DNA of 64,000 nucleotides from assembly GCA_016124445.1 (NCBI GenBank), contig WGNR01000001.1, positions 310,001 through 374,000 of the forward strand, read 5' to 3'. The stretch comes from a bacterium (GTDB lineage Bacteria; Planctomycetota; Planctomycetia; Pirellulales; Pirellulaceae). The position numbers and the translations under genes were made by a program. Of this stretch, positions 48,305 through 58,084 are shown piece by piece (within the stretch, counting starts at the first letter, position 1; each line of letters opens with the position of its first letter). A model generated the notes under the pieces. The model saw nothing but the letters and a program-made list of their open reading frames with translations, did not search any database and had not been told where the DNA came from.

Positions 48305-49480
48305 CTAGCGAGTGGTTGCGGTGTGCAACGCACCGAAGATCTGCTGCGAGAACGCTTGAGCTGGCTCGGATTGAACCGCTCCGATTTCCGTCATTGCCGA
48401 TGCAGGAACTTCTGTACCCGTAACGGGCGGTTGATCGGAAATGTTGTAGATCGCCGGAGATGACTGCATTCCCTGCGTCGGAATCTTCAGTCCGCCAGAG
48501 GTTGGCGCCGACGCAGTTTGTGCAGGAGCGGTCGGTGCCGCTGGAGAAGCATTGGTGGCCTGCAGTTCTCCGCTGTATTGAACCTGCTGAACCTGAGATT
48601 GCTGCTGGGTGAATCGCGATCCCGATCGAAGCGGGTTTCCCCCCGAAGTTGGCTCCGTCTGGAACGCTTCGGCCGCGACGTAGGAAGAGGCCGCCGGGAT
48701 GTTCGTATCGAGCTGTTGCTCGGACTGGGCCACCATGTCCTGCTGCTGTTCCGCTTCAGGAACGACATGGGGGCGAACATCTTCTCGCTTTCGGACTTCG
48801 CCAGTCATCTGAGCGATTTGAATCAGCGCTTCGGCGGCTGGACGCAGTTTGTTGTCGATATCGAGCGCCCGCATGTAATTCTGTTCGGCCAAAGCAATGT
48901 CGCCTCGCTGGCTTTGAATATAAGCCAGGTTCGACAAGGCCTCCGCTTCGCTGCTCACGTCGCGGAAATGCTTCAATGCGATGTCATACTCGCCCATTTC
49001 GGCATACACGATCGCGAGGTTCGATCGTGCTGCCTTGTGATCAGGATCTTTGGCCAAGGCCTGTTCCAAGGTAATCTTGGCCTGCTCCGTGCTATCTTGC
49101 AGGTAATAAACGTAGCCAAGATCGGAAAGGATCTCGCCAGTGGGTTCGCCAGCATTCATCGCTTGCGTCAGGTAGGCGACCGATTCATCGTATTGACCTT
49201 CACGGCCCGCAATGACGCCCATGCGATGGAGCGCCAGTTGGTTATCGGGCTCTTGCTGCAGGATATGCTGATAGATCTTTTTGGCGGTTGGGTAAGATCC
49301 ATTACGTTCCGAGAGGCGAGCCAGGCTAATTTCCTGTTTGTAGCCTTCCTCCGTAATCGCTTCATTCTTGGCAAACATGTTGGTCATGCCGAGTCTGTTG
49401 GTGGCACAACCGGTGAAGCTCACGCTTGAAGCGAAAACTGCGACCAATAACAAACAGCGATTAATCATTCGGCTCGTCAT
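48305..49480 (-). CDS. TPR lipoprotein (TadD-like)
   Basis: The 391-residue protein has a lipobox FTGC at about 22-25, four to five TPR units (about 50-225; for example YPTAKKIYQHILQQEPDNQLAL and AKITLEQALAKDPDHKAARS), and a Gln/Ala/Pro-rich C-terminal tail (230-391). TadD lipoproteins of this layout assist secretin assembly. It is third in the minus-strand block after the secretin and the Gly-rich lipoprotein. Confidence 0.82.
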   Translation of the reverse strand: MTSRMINRCLLLVAVFASSVSFTGCATNRLGMTNMFAKNEAITEEGYKQEISLARLSERNGSYPTAKKIYQHILQQEPDNQLALHRMGVIAGREGQYDESVAYLTQAMNAGEPTGEILSDLGYVYYLQDSTEQAKITLEQALAKDPDHKAARSNLAIVYAEMGEYDIALKHFRDVSSEAEALSNLAYIQSQRGDIALAEQNYMRALDIDNKLRPAAEALIQIAQMTGEVRKREDVRPHVVPEAEQQQDMVAQSEQQLDTNIPAASSYVAAEAFQTEPTSGGNPLRSGSRFTQQQSQVQQVQYSGELQATNASPAAPTAPAQTASAPTSGGLKIPTQGMQSSPAIYNISDQPPVTGTEVPASAMTEIGAVQSEPAQAFSQQIFGALHTATTR

Positions 49481-49528
49481 CTCAAAAATGGTGCTTACGT
49501 CAACTTGTTGTCGCTTAAGCGGGTTCGA

Positions 49529-50143
49529 TTAGAAGAACCCGCCGCCAAAGCCACCGAAGCCGCCAAACCCGCCGAAGCCACCATAACCGCCATAGCCGTT
49601 GCCATTCTGGTTGTAGTTGAGGCTACGTTGGTAAGCTTGAGCTGCCTCCGATCCGGTTAGTCCCTCAGCAAACGCTGGGGCAACAACCACGCGGGTATCG
49701 GCGTCTGGCACACCCATTGCAGCCAAGGAGGCAACGATGCAGCGACGACGTTTTTCATCCAGGTCGTCGTTGAAGTGGACCGGGTACGACTCATCTTCGC
49801 TCGGATCAAGCGAGGTCTGGCTCCGTTCGACAACGACCGGCAGATCATCGCCTCGCAGCATATTAGCCGCGATTTGTTTGACATGGTCCTGACCGTAGTC
49901 GTTCAGTTTCCATTCATTCTTCTTGGGATTGCCTTCCACAAAGTTCGGCTTGAACTCGTGTTGGTAGACAACATACTTCGATGCTTCCGCATTCACCTCT
50001 TGGGTGCGGTTGAACTCATCGACCGAGGTACCGAGCATGGTCGGCGGCGGCGGTTCGATACGCGGTGCAGTTTGGCAACCAATCAGGCCAGCCGTCACCA
50101 ATGCGAGCGTTAGGCCTCCAGCAGTTCGATTCAATCGGGTCAT
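49529..50143 (-). CDS. Lipoprotein with Gly-Phe-rich tail in Tad locus
   Basis: The 204-residue protein has lipobox LIGC (about 20-23), a Pro-rich segment, a central domain with DEKRRRCIVASLAAMGVPDADTRVVV that resembles the end of CpaD/RcpB-type pilus lipoproteins, and a C-terminal tail of GYGGYGGFGGFGG type repeats ending GGGFF. The context next to the secretin fits a CpaD-like periplasmic role. The tail is unlike CpaD and matches the end of the protein at 61767-63986. Confidence 0.65.
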   Translation of the reverse strand: MTRLNRTAGGLTLALVTAGLIGCQTAPRIEPPPPTMLGTSVDEFNRTQEVNAEASKYVVYQHEFKPNFVEGNPKKNEWKLNDYGQDHVKQIAANMLRGDDLPVVVERSQTSLDPSEDESYPVHFNDDLDEKRRRCIVASLAAMGVPDADTRVVVAPAFAEGLTGSEAAQAYQRSLNYNQNGNGYGGYGGFGGFGGFGGFGGGFF

Positions 50144-50214
50144 CTATGATATCCTCAAAATGGGTTCGTCGCGGGAACGAAAAGGGGCTGGAATGAGCCG
50201 CCTTTGGGCCTTCG

Positions 50215-51864
50215 TTAGTTGGAAAAACCTTGCGGTCCGGAGATGTAGTAATCTTCGCACTCGTGATAATGACGATTTGCCTTTCTGGCCTGTCGTTGAG
50301 CCTTCAGGATTTCGTGATTCTCATGATGAATCTGGTGCCGCATGGCAGGCCATACCGTGCTACGGTAGTCGTAGCCAGGCAAACCTTGGATCTGCTGATG
50401 CCAGAAGAACTCTTTATTGGTCGGGTCGGTGATCTCGCTACCTGGCAAAAATAGCGGCAGTTGTTCCTGTTCCAGCGGGTGAACCAGTTCAGGGCTTACG
50501 AGAACCACGAGTTCGGTTTCGGTTCGATTGGTGGTTTGTTTGCCGAAGGCGGCACCAACCAGTGGGATGTCTCCCAGCCCGGGCAGACGAATGCGGCTAC
50601 CGCTTTGTTCATCCTGAATCAAACCGGCGACTGCCAACCATTGGCCTTCGCGAAGATCGACCGTCGTGGTCACTCCGCGAATATTTAGGCCAGGGATACC
50701 GTCAACTGAGTTTTGATTGTTGATCGAGCTGAACGATGGAGCGACCTGCAGGCGAATCTTGTCCTTGTCCAAAACGGTCGGCGTGAAGGCCAGCATCGTA
50801 CCGAAGCCTCGGAAGGTAGTCGAAACGGCACCGATACCGCCGACACCCACCGCGGTCGGAACCGCAAATTCACCACCCGCAATGAAGCGGGCCGGTCGAC
50901 CACTGATGGTCACCAGGGTTGGCTCGGCCAAGATCTTTGCCAAGCCATTGCTGCTGGTCGCTTGCAGGAATAGTTCGACATCGCCACCATCCAAAATAGC
51001 AGACAAGTTGCCCGCCCCAGCATTGATAACGTGGGTGATATCGTAGTTATTGCCCTTAACTTCAAAGTTGAATCCCAGATTGCGAGCGGCAGTTCGCTGC
51101 AATTCCGCAATCCGAACTTTCAGCATCACCTGCTGTTCGCCGGGCACCTGAAGCATGTCGATAATGCCGTTGGTCTGTAGGTCTTCGGCACCAGGCAGCT
51201 TGGCAGCTGTGCCAAGATTGGCCCCCACCAGGTTGCCGACCTGATCGACCGATTGACCGCCCACGACCGCCAGAATCTGAGCAGCTTCCTGGGCGTCGCG
51301 AGCCTGACCTCGCACAATCAGTTTGTCCGCGATCGGGATCAGTTGAATGATGCTATTAGGGAACATCTTATTGATGCGAGCTTCCAGCTTGCCGTATTCG
51401 ATCTCGGCTCGCATGTGCTCTTCGTTGTTCGAGGCGACTTTGACCAGGTATCGAAGCACCTTGGTAGTCCCATCCGGAGCGGCAAACCAGATGGTCATCG
51501 TGGTTTCGCCTGCCTTCAGGCCGATGACTTCCACCTCGGTCGTGCTGAATTCGTTGATTTCAACGACTTCCGGGCTGGTGATGGCAACGCGAGTCATTGG
51601 CAGCTTGGTCTGCAGAATCTTCGACCGCGAAGGCTCTACCCGGAAGATTAGTTCCGGTTCAAGCACATCTTGAATAAGGCTCGATTCCTTCATCAGAACA
51701 GAATCGCTTGGCTTTTCGATTCGTTGTTCCGCCTTGGGACTCGGAAGTTCGGCCGCGATTTGGGCGTTGGCAGCTGCCGGTAGCATGGCGAAAATGCCCG
51801 CCATGGCCGCGGCTGCCGCCGTACGACCGCTGTAGAGAACGGTGAGTTGAAAGAAGCTTTTCAT
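50215..51864 (-). CDS. cpaC: Tad pilus secretin (CpaC/RcpA)
   Basis: The 549-residue outer-membrane channel has a signal peptide (1-35), an N-terminal pilus-formation domain (about 70-145), a BON-like region (150-225), and the secretin domain (265-450) with ILAEPTLVTISGRPARFIAGGE, VDLREGQWLAVAGLI and GLGDIPLVGAAF. The C-terminal about 70 residues (HHENHEILKAQRQARKANRH) are an unusual His/Arg-rich extension. It is first in its operon, facing a 416-base control region. Confidence 0.92.
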   Translation of the reverse strand: MKSFFQLTVLYSGRTAAAAAMAGIFAMLPAAANAQIAAELPSPKAEQRIEKPSDSVLMKESSLIQDVLEPELIFRVEPSRSKILQTKLPMTRVAITSPEVVEINEFSTTEVEVIGLKAGETTMTIWFAAPDGTTKVLRYLVKVASNNEEHMRAEIEYGKLEARINKMFPNSIIQLIPIADKLIVRGQARDAQEAAQILAVVGGQSVDQVGNLVGANLGTAAKLPGAEDLQTNGIIDMLQVPGEQQVMLKVRIAELQRTAARNLGFNFEVKGNNYDITHVINAGAGNLSAILDGGDVELFLQATSSNGLAKILAEPTLVTISGRPARFIAGGEFAVPTAVGVGGIGAVSTTFRGFGTMLAFTPTVLDKDKIRLQVAPSFSSINNQNSVDGIPGLNIRGVTTTVDLREGQWLAVAGLIQDEQSGSRIRLPGLGDIPLVGAAFGKQTTNRTETELVVLVSPELVHPLEQEQLPLFLPGSEITDPTNKEFFWHQQIQGLPGYDYRSTVWPAMRHQIHHENHEILKAQRQARKANRHYHECEDYYISGPQGFSN

Positions 51865-52280
51865 AGATTGTCTACCACCACATTCGCTGGTTAGGAACGG
51901 TCGTGATCGGCAAGTTGCGGGACATTGAGGTCACGTCTTGTTGAAATCGAAACGAGAGAACGGACCTCCCGTGGATCACTTACGGTTTCGGATATTCCGA
52001 TTGTGATAGTTGAGCCGTATTTGCTCCCTCAGCCATTTGTTTCGTAAATACCCCTCCAATCGGCAAAGACGGGACAAGTCGGAGAATCTAATGATATCGC
52101 TGGTAGCGTTACCAGCTTGCATGCCAGCAACACTTTAGGAAAGATAGGAAGAATTAAACGGACGCAACGATCTTTTCGGAGAAAGTGGCGTCAGATCGCC
52201 GATTTTGAAACAGACGCGTAACTGTCGAATCAATTCTGCCCTGATTCCACTCAATCCACCTAACAAGGTTGAGCTAACTT
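51865..52280. other. Divergent intergenic region upstream of the secretin
   Basis: No coding frame is convincing in these 416 bases. The clearest structure is a hairpin/palindrome GCTGGTA (52099-52105) / TACCAGC (52110-52116) with a 4-base centre, which could be an operator or leader hairpin. Promoters for the secretin (minus) and the Cys-rich gene (plus) should lie here; no strong -35/-10 pair can be named. Confidence 0.4.
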
Positions 52281-53081
52281 ATGACCACTGTATTTGTGAT
52301 CGCCGCCGTTCTTCTGGGCGCTGACGGACAACAAACGGGACTCAAACAGCCATCGATCGTTAAACAAGCCCATCCAGGGATTGTCGTCATGGCGACGAAG
52401 CCAGCTGAGTCGGCGATTCGTCAACAGCGGTCTACCAGCGGCGGTCTGATCAAGCCGGTTAACTACCAAGATCAGCCGACGTTGACCAAAATGGCCAGCG
52501 TTCCTCGCGGCGAAAACTTCTCGCTGCTGCAAGACCTGTCCCCGTCGGACAACGTTTCTCCATCTGATAGCCTGGCTCCGGCCGTTGCTCCGCCGATTCC
52601 CTCGGTTCCCAAGCCGATGCCGCCACAACCGATGCCCGAAACCAGCAACTCCCCTGCACCGATCTTGAGCGACAACTATATTGCCGCAGAGGATTACTCT
52701 ATGGATTCAACGGGCTGTGGCTGCGACACGTGCGGATGTCAGCATGCCCATGGTTGCAACCTGGGTTGCCAAAGCGGTTGCTGCAACGGCGGTTGCGGTG
52801 TTGGCGGTCACGGCGGTTTTTATGCTCGCCACTGCCTTCCTTCGCCTTGGCATGCCCCTGGTAACATGGTGCCTCACATCCCCTACGTTGCGTTTCCCAA
52901 GACCTACTACTACTTCCGACCCTACAACATGCTGATGATTCCTCGTCAGCAAGCGATTGCCTCGGCTTGGGTCAAGAACCCGCAGCTTCCCTACTCCAAC
53001 GGGGTCTTCAAGCAGGTTTTTGCCGAACTGGAACCGGTCTTGAACGCAGAAGCGGAAACGATCGAACCAGCGAGTAACTAG
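52281..53081 (+). CDS. Cys/Gly-rich secreted protein of unknown function
   Basis: The 266-residue protein starts with a short hydrophobic signal-like segment (MTTVFVIAAVLLGADG). A Pro-rich middle (95-135) is followed by a Cys/Gly/His cluster (about 143-180: TGCGCDTCGCQHAHGC, then LGCQSGCCNGGCGVGGHGG) and a Tyr/Pro-rich region with TYYYFRPYN. Planctomycetes encode many proteins of this type, possibly wall or matrix components linked by disulfides or metals; no family function is known to me. Confidence 0.65.
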   Translation: MTTVFVIAAVLLGADGQQTGLKQPSIVKQAHPGIVVMATKPAESAIRQQRSTSGGLIKPVNYQDQPTLTKMASVPRGENFSLLQDLSPSDNVSPSDSLAPAVAPPIPSVPKPMPPQPMPETSNSPAPILSDNYIAAEDYSMDSTGCGCDTCGCQHAHGCNLGCQSGCCNGGCGVGGHGGFYARHCLPSPWHAPGNMVPHIPYVAFPKTYYYFRPYNMLMIPRQQAIASAWVKNPQLPYSNGVFKQVFAELEPVLNAEAETIEPASN

Positions 53082-53110
53082 TCGCGAATCATCAGGGCAA
53101 ACAAGCGTCA

Positions 53111-53147
53111 CAGGCTCGACACTTCAATGGGTGTCGAGCCTGTTTGC
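53111..53147 (+). terminator. Terminator after the Cys-rich gene
   Basis: CAGGCTCGACAC (53111-53122) pairs perfectly over 12 bp with GTGTCGAGCCTG (53131-53142), followed by TTTGCG. It isolates this gene from the sulfatase. Confidence 0.8.
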
Positions 53148-53261
53148 GTTCGAACTCTTTGGGGAATGCCACGGTTTAGTCGATTCGAGGGAAATGTTCG
53201 GGTAGAATGAAAGCCTGCCCGGATCACTACTTTCACCTTCCCTTCTTCGAGAACTTTCCTC

Positions 53262-54737
53262 ATGCGATCTCTGCATCTCTTGGCGCTTGGCCTGGTGCTG
53301 CTCGGCACCCATTACGTGGCGGCGGAAAAACCGACCAAGCCCAACATCCTGTTCCTTGCCATCGACGACCAGAACGATTGGATCGGCTGTCTTGGGGGCC
53401 ATCCCCAGGCGATGACGCCCAACATCGACGCAATCGCCAAGCAGGGAACCGTTTTCCTGAACGCTCATTGCCAGGCCCCGTTGTGCAATCCATCGCGAAC
53501 GAGCTTGATGACCGGTCGCCGGCCTTCTTCGACGGGAATCTACGGACTGGCTCCCTGGTTCCGCGATGTACCGGAACTGGCCAACATCGAAACATTGCCT
53601 CAGTTTCTACATGCCAATGGCTACACAACCTACTCGACCGGCAAGATCTTTCATGGCGGTTATGGTCGCAAGAAAACAGACTCCGAGTTCCAAGTCCTCG
53701 GCCCGCCGGCTAGTGTCGGAGCACGCCCAAAACAAAAGCTGGTGAACACGCCCGCCGCGCATCCGCTTGTCGACTGGGGAGTTTTTCCTCACAAGGATGA
53801 AGACAAAGGGGATTACAAAGTAGCCTCTTGGGCAGTCGAAACGCTGAACAACAAACCGCAAGAGCCGTTCTTCCTTTCCGCTGGGTTCTTTCTGCCGCAC
53901 GTTCCCTGCTACACGACGCAGAAGTGGTACGACATGCACCCGGATGACGAGTCGTTGTTGCCGAAGATCATCGAAGACGATCGCGCAGACACCCCTCGCT
54001 TCAGTTGGTATTTGCACTGGAAGTTGCCGGAGCCGCGATTAAAGTTCCTCAAGGAAGCGGATCAGTGGAAGAACCTGACGCGTAGCTACCTGGCCTGCAC
54101 CACGTTTGTCGATGCCCAAATCGGCCGGATCATGGATGCACTCGAAAAGAATGGCTATGCCGATAACACGATCATCGTGCTGTGGTCCGATCATGGCTGG
54201 CACATCGGCGAAAAGGAAATCACCGGCAAGAATACCTTGTGGGATGACGGAACGCGTGTGCCGCTCATCTTCGCCGGCCCTGGCATCACGGCTGGTCAAC
54301 GCTGCACTCAGCCTGCCGAATTGTTGGACATCTATCCAACCCTGGCAGACCTGGTACATACCAAGCAGCCGGAAGGGCTCGAAGGCCATTCGCTGCTTCC
54401 ACAACTGAAAGATGCCGCCACCAAACGTGATTTCCCGGCGATTACGACCCACAATCACGACAATCACGGCATTCGCACCGAACGTTGGCGATTCATTCAA
54501 TACGCCGATGGGTCGCAAGAACTGTACGACATGCAGGCCGATCCGAACGAGTGGACCAACCTGGCCGGCAAGGCCGAGTTTGCCCCGGTGATCCAAGAGC
54601 TTTCCAAGTTCCTGCCACCCAAGAGCAAACCGCCGGCACCCGGCAGTAAACATCGCGTACTCACCTACACCGATGGTATTGCTATTTGGGAAGGGGAAGA
54701 GATCGATCAGAACGGACCGATTCCGGAAATCGATTAG
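53262..54737 (+). CDS. Secreted sulfatase, iduronate-2-sulfatase-like
   Basis: The 491-residue enzyme has a signal peptide (1-21). The formylglycine motif CNPSRTSLMTG starts at Cys75, and the calcium ligands are in AIDDQND (Asp35/36) and SDHGWHIGEK (about 310). The LGGHPQAMTPNID block and WFRDVPELANIETLPQFLHANGY fit the iduronate-2-sulfatase-like subgroup (S1_7 type). Such enzymes remove sulfate from algal polysaccharides and need an FGE-type activator encoded elsewhere. Confidence 0.92.
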   Translation: MRSLHLLALGLVLLGTHYVAAEKPTKPNILFLAIDDQNDWIGCLGGHPQAMTPNIDAIAKQGTVFLNAHCQAPLCNPSRTSLMTGRRPSSTGIYGLAPWFRDVPELANIETLPQFLHANGYTTYSTGKIFHGGYGRKKTDSEFQVLGPPASVGARPKQKLVNTPAAHPLVDWGVFPHKDEDKGDYKVASWAVETLNNKPQEPFFLSAGFFLPHVPCYTTQKWYDMHPDDESLLPKIIEDDRADTPRFSWYLHWKLPEPRLKFLKEADQWKNLTRSYLACTTFVDAQIGRIMDALEKNGYADNTIIVLWSDHGWHIGEKEITGKNTLWDDGTRVPLIFAGPGITAGQRCTQPAELLDIYPTLADLVHTKQPEGLEGHSLLPQLKDAATKRDFPAITTHNHDNHGIRTERWRFIQYADGSQELYDMQADPNEWTNLAGKAEFAPVIQELSKFLPPKSKPPAPGSKHRVLTYTDGIAIWEGEEIDQNGPIPEID

Positions 54738-54757
54738 CCGGCCGCAAATTCAAAATG

Positions 54758-54799
54758 AAAAGAGCCCCTGCCGAGATATCTCGACAGGGGCTCTTTTTT
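54758..54799. terminator. Bidirectional terminator between sulfatase and rtcB
   Basis: AAAAGAGCCCCTG and CAGGGGCTCTTTT form a long GC-rich stem with an inner CGAG/CTCG pair around ATAT, A-tract on the left and T-tract on the right. It serves the convergent sulfatase and rtcB genes. Confidence 0.9.
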
Positions 54800-54835
54800 G
54801 TTCTTGTGACTACCGCCGAATCAGCCGTAGTCGAG

Positions 54836-56236
54836 TCAATCCTCGGCGCGACTTCCGTCGCCGCACATCTTGACAATCTTTGGATCGAAGCGACCCACGA
54901 TGTCGACCAGGTCGCGCTGGGCCGCCATCACTTCGTGGATGTCCTTGTAGACACCCGGCACTTCGTCCGAACCGGCGGACAAGATGTGCACGCCTTTCTG
55001 CTTCAACTCTTGCCGAGTCTGCTGAATGCGAAACGTATCGTTCGCCTTCTTGCGCGACATGCAGCGACCGGCACCATGCGAAGCGGAATCGAAGCTGGTC
55101 ACATCCCCCTTGCCGCGCACGACGAAACCAGGCGTACCCATCGAACCAGGAATGATGCCCAAGACACCTTCGCCAGCCGGAGTTGCTCCTTTACGGTGCA
55201 CGATCATCTCGCGACCATCGTGCATTTCCTTCCAGGCAAAGTTGTGATGGTTTTCCACGCCGTCAACAATCTCGGCTCCGATCAACTGGCTAACCAGCCG
55301 ATGGATGACTTCGTGATTGGCTGCGGCGTAACGACCCATCAGGTTCATCGCTTCCCAGTACTCCTGCCCTTCCTCGCTGTCGAGCGTTAGCCACGCCAGG
55401 TTCTTGAGCTCTTCGTACTTCTTGGGAAGCTTGGTCCGCGCGATGTTACTGTACGTGCTGCATACCGCTGCCCCTGGGCCACGGCTTCCGCTATGGCTCA
55501 ACAGCGCGACGTACTCGCCCGGCGGAAGCGTGAACTTTTCGTCCTTCGCACCTGCCTCGCGGATCGTCAAAACACCGAACTCGACGAAATGGTTCCCCGA
55601 ACCAGACGTACCAAGCTGATGCCAGGCCTTGTCCTTGGACTGGCGAGTCACCTTGCAGATGTTCCAGTTTTCGTCCATCACATCGTGATCTTGCGGCTGC
55701 TGATGAACCGATCCGACACCAAACCGTGTTCCCTTTTCCAGGGCACGGCAGCACGCATCGAACCGCGACTCGAGAGCATCAACCTCCAGGTCAAGGACAC
55801 TCAGCTTCATCCGGCAAGCGATATCGACACCAACCGCATACGGCACAACCGCACCTTCGGTTGCCAGCACACCGCCGATCGGCAAACCATATCCAACGTG
55901 CGCATCCGGCATCAGCGCAGCACCCGAAGCGTACGGCAACTTGCAGGCCTCGCGCATCTGGGCATGCGCACCTTCATCGATACCGATTCCCCACGTTCGA
56001 TAGTCAACTTTCTCGTGCAGCGGCTCAATCGTGTGATCTGCCACCAACTCGGCGGCAAACTCACCGAAGCAGTCGTCTGCCAAATAATCGTCCGGCGCAG
56101 CGAGCACTTCCTTGACCTGCCGCTTTAGGTCAGCGCCGCGGATATGCAGCGTCGTCGCGGCGCTCGAAACGGCCTTAACGGCCTGGTTCAAAGCGTATTC
56201 CGGAACACCCAATTGCGTTAGCTGACGACGATTCAT
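54836..56236 (-). CDS. rtcB: RtcB RNA ligase
   Basis: The 466-residue protein is RtcB, the GTP- and Mn-dependent ligase joining 2',3'-cyclic phosphate or 3'-phosphate to 5'-OH RNA ends. The motifs MPDAHVGYGLPIGG, GVDIACRM (metal Cys), GTSGSGNHFVE, SHSGSRG, NHHNFAW, GATPAGEG and SASHGAGRCMSR with the guanylylated His are intact. It would repair cleaved tRNA or other RNA. It lies 80 bases after lhgO on the same strand; no rtcA or rtcR is present. Confidence 0.95.
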   Translation of the reverse strand: MNRRQLTQLGVPEYALNQAVKAVSSAATTLHIRGADLKRQVKEVLAAPDDYLADDCFGEFAAELVADHTIEPLHEKVDYRTWGIGIDEGAHAQMREACKLPYASGAALMPDAHVGYGLPIGGVLATEGAVVPYAVGVDIACRMKLSVLDLEVDALESRFDACCRALEKGTRFGVGSVHQQPQDHDVMDENWNICKVTRQSKDKAWHQLGTSGSGNHFVEFGVLTIREAGAKDEKFTLPPGEYVALLSHSGSRGPGAAVCSTYSNIARTKLPKKYEELKNLAWLTLDSEEGQEYWEAMNLMGRYAAANHEVIHRLVSQLIGAEIVDGVENHHNFAWKEMHDGREMIVHRKGATPAGEGVLGIIPGSMGTPGFVVRGKGDVTSFDSASHGAGRCMSRKKANDTFRIQQTRQELKQKGVHILSAGSDEVPGVYKDIHEVMAAQRDLVDIVGRFDPKIVKMCGDGSRAED

Positions 56237-56316
56237 TTTTCTTTCTCAACTCTACGATTACTTTTCTACTTTTCCTTGATCGAAGAAGTCCCCAAAGAAG
56301 GGTCGAAGGTTCACTG

Positions 56317-57537
56317 TCAGTCGGCCAAAACAGAAGCCGACTGCTCGGCAATGTGCAGGCCGATGTTCAGCGAAGAGGTCGCCGCCGGGCTGGGTGCATT
56401 CAACACATGGATGAAGTTACCTTCTCTTTGAATCACGAAATCATCGACCAACGTTCCATCGGGCCGAAGTGCTTGGGCCCTGACGCCAGCCGGGGACGAC
56501 AGCAGGTGCTCGTCACGAACTTCAGGAATTAGCCGCTGCAGTGCGGCCAGGAAGGCGGAGCGAAACCAGGAACGTCGTATTTCCGCCAGTCCCATCGTCC
56601 AATGCCGCAACGACAATCGAAGAAACCCGCTATAGGTGAGCACCTCCCAAAAGTCTTTCAGATTGAAGTCCCACTTGGTATAGCCCTCGCGAGCCGTTGC
56701 CAAAACGGCGTTGGGACCGCACTCGACGCCACCATGAATCATGCGGGTAAAATGAACGCCAAGAAATGGGAACGCCGGATCGGGCACCGGGTAGATCAAG
56801 TTGCGGCACAGATGTTGCGCTTCGTCAGAAAGCTCGAAGTACTCGCCACGAAAGGGAATGATCTTCACTTCGGGCCGATGGCCACATAGCCGGGCCACGC
56901 GATCACTCTGCAGACCGGCACAGTTGATCACCAGCGACGTCTTGATGGCACCTACGGTTGATTCGACAACCGTTTCGTTGACGGAATGTGTTACCCCGAT
57001 TAGTCGAGCCGCTGTCCGAACCTGGCCTCCTTGCTGCTGGATCAGTTCGCAAAGCCGATAACAGACGCGGCGATAATCGACGATCCCGGCATCTTGGACA
57101 TGCACGCCGGCGATCGCCTGGCAATGAGGTTCAAGTCGGCGAACCTCGTGCTCATCGATCTTTTCACATCGAATGCCATTCTGCTGACCACGACGATAGA
57201 TTTCGTCCAGACGTCCCAGTTCATCCTCGCGCGTCGCGACGATCACCTTCCCGCAGATCTCGTGCGGGATGTCATGCTCCTCGCAAAAGGCCTGCATGCG
57301 GGCACGGCCTTCGCGACAGTTGATCGCCTTCAATGATCCTGGCCGATAATAGATGCCCGAATGAAGCACCCCGGAATTGTGTCCCGACTGGTGCTGGGCC
57401 AGGACTTTTTCCTTTTCCAGCACAATGATCTGCCGATCAGGAAAGCGACACGAAATCTGGTAGGCCGTCGCCAACCCGACGATTCCGCCCCCCACGACCA
57501 CGACATCAGCCGACAGAGAATCCATTTGGTCGTTCAT
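56317..57537 (-). CDS. lhgO: L-2-hydroxyglutarate oxidase
   Basis: The 406-residue FAD protein starts with VVVVGGGIVGLATAYQI (dinucleotide loop) and continues with HQSGHNSGVLHSGIYYRPGS, the LhgO signature around the flavin His. CREGRARMQAFCEEHDI and GVHVQDAGIVDYRRVC are also characteristic. It oxidises L-2-hydroxyglutarate to 2-oxoglutarate with electrons entering the quinone pool. It follows the thiamine-binding-family gene by five bases, so they share a transcript. Confidence 0.92.
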   Translation of the reverse strand: MNDQMDSLSADVVVVGGGIVGLATAYQISCRFPDRQIIVLEKEKVLAQHQSGHNSGVLHSGIYYRPGSLKAINCREGRARMQAFCEEHDIPHEICGKVIVATREDELGRLDEIYRRGQQNGIRCEKIDEHEVRRLEPHCQAIAGVHVQDAGIVDYRRVCYRLCELIQQQGGQVRTAARLIGVTHSVNETVVESTVGAIKTSLVINCAGLQSDRVARLCGHRPEVKIIPFRGEYFELSDEAQHLCRNLIYPVPDPAFPFLGVHFTRMIHGGVECGPNAVLATAREGYTKWDFNLKDFWEVLTYSGFLRLSLRHWTMGLAEIRRSWFRSAFLAALQRLIPEVRDEHLLSSPAGVRAQALRPDGTLVDDFVIQREGNFIHVLNAPSPAATSSLNIGLHIAEQSASVLAD

Positions 57538-57542
57538 TGCCT

Positions 57543-57887
57543 TCAGGAATTCTTTTCCGAGGAGGGCTGATCGCCTTCAATCGTCTTGAGCGGCACGTCG
57601 ACTTTCTGCAGAACGCTGTCGACCTTGGTAGCAAGCCGCCCCTGGTACCCCTTGCGATAGTCGAGCTTTGCCGTGCACGTAACACGATCGCAGTCGGTAG
57701 CCATCGCTTCCAGGCACTGCTGAAGCACCGCCAATACCTGATCGATTTCGCCTTCGATGATCGTTCCCATCGCGTGCAAACGATAATCGAGACCGCTAGC
57801 AGCGATAATTTTCAGACTTCGAGCCACATATTCGCTCACCGAGTCCCCTTTTTGCAGCGGGGACATACTGAATTCCAGTAGGACCAT
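57543..57887 (-). CDS. MTH1187/YqgV-type thiamine-binding family protein
   Basis: The 114-residue protein belongs to the UPF0045 (MTH1187, YqgV) family: VLLEFSMSPLQKGDSVSEYVARSLKII, then YRLHAMGTIIEGEIDQVLAVLQQC. Some members bind thiamine or similar ligands; the physiological role is not settled. It is the first gene of a three-gene minus-strand run with lhgO and rtcB. Confidence 0.88.
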   Translation of the reverse strand: MVLLEFSMSPLQKGDSVSEYVARSLKIIAASGLDYRLHAMGTIIEGEIDQVLAVLQQCLEAMATDCDRVTCTAKLDYRKGYQGRLATKVDSVLQKVDVPLKTIEGDQPSSEKNS

Positions 57888-58084
57888 ATCTGATTCTAAC
57901 GCCGATTAATTCGTGCTATCACTATTTAGTTTATCAATGGACTATTTCGATAGAAACTGATCTTGGGCCAGACCAGCCCAGACGGTAAACTTCGCCGTCA
58001 TCCCCAGAGCCCGATTATGCCGATAGGTAGGATTATCGCGGCTGTAACAGACAACTTGCTACCAGGTTTAGCCATAACCTCAAG

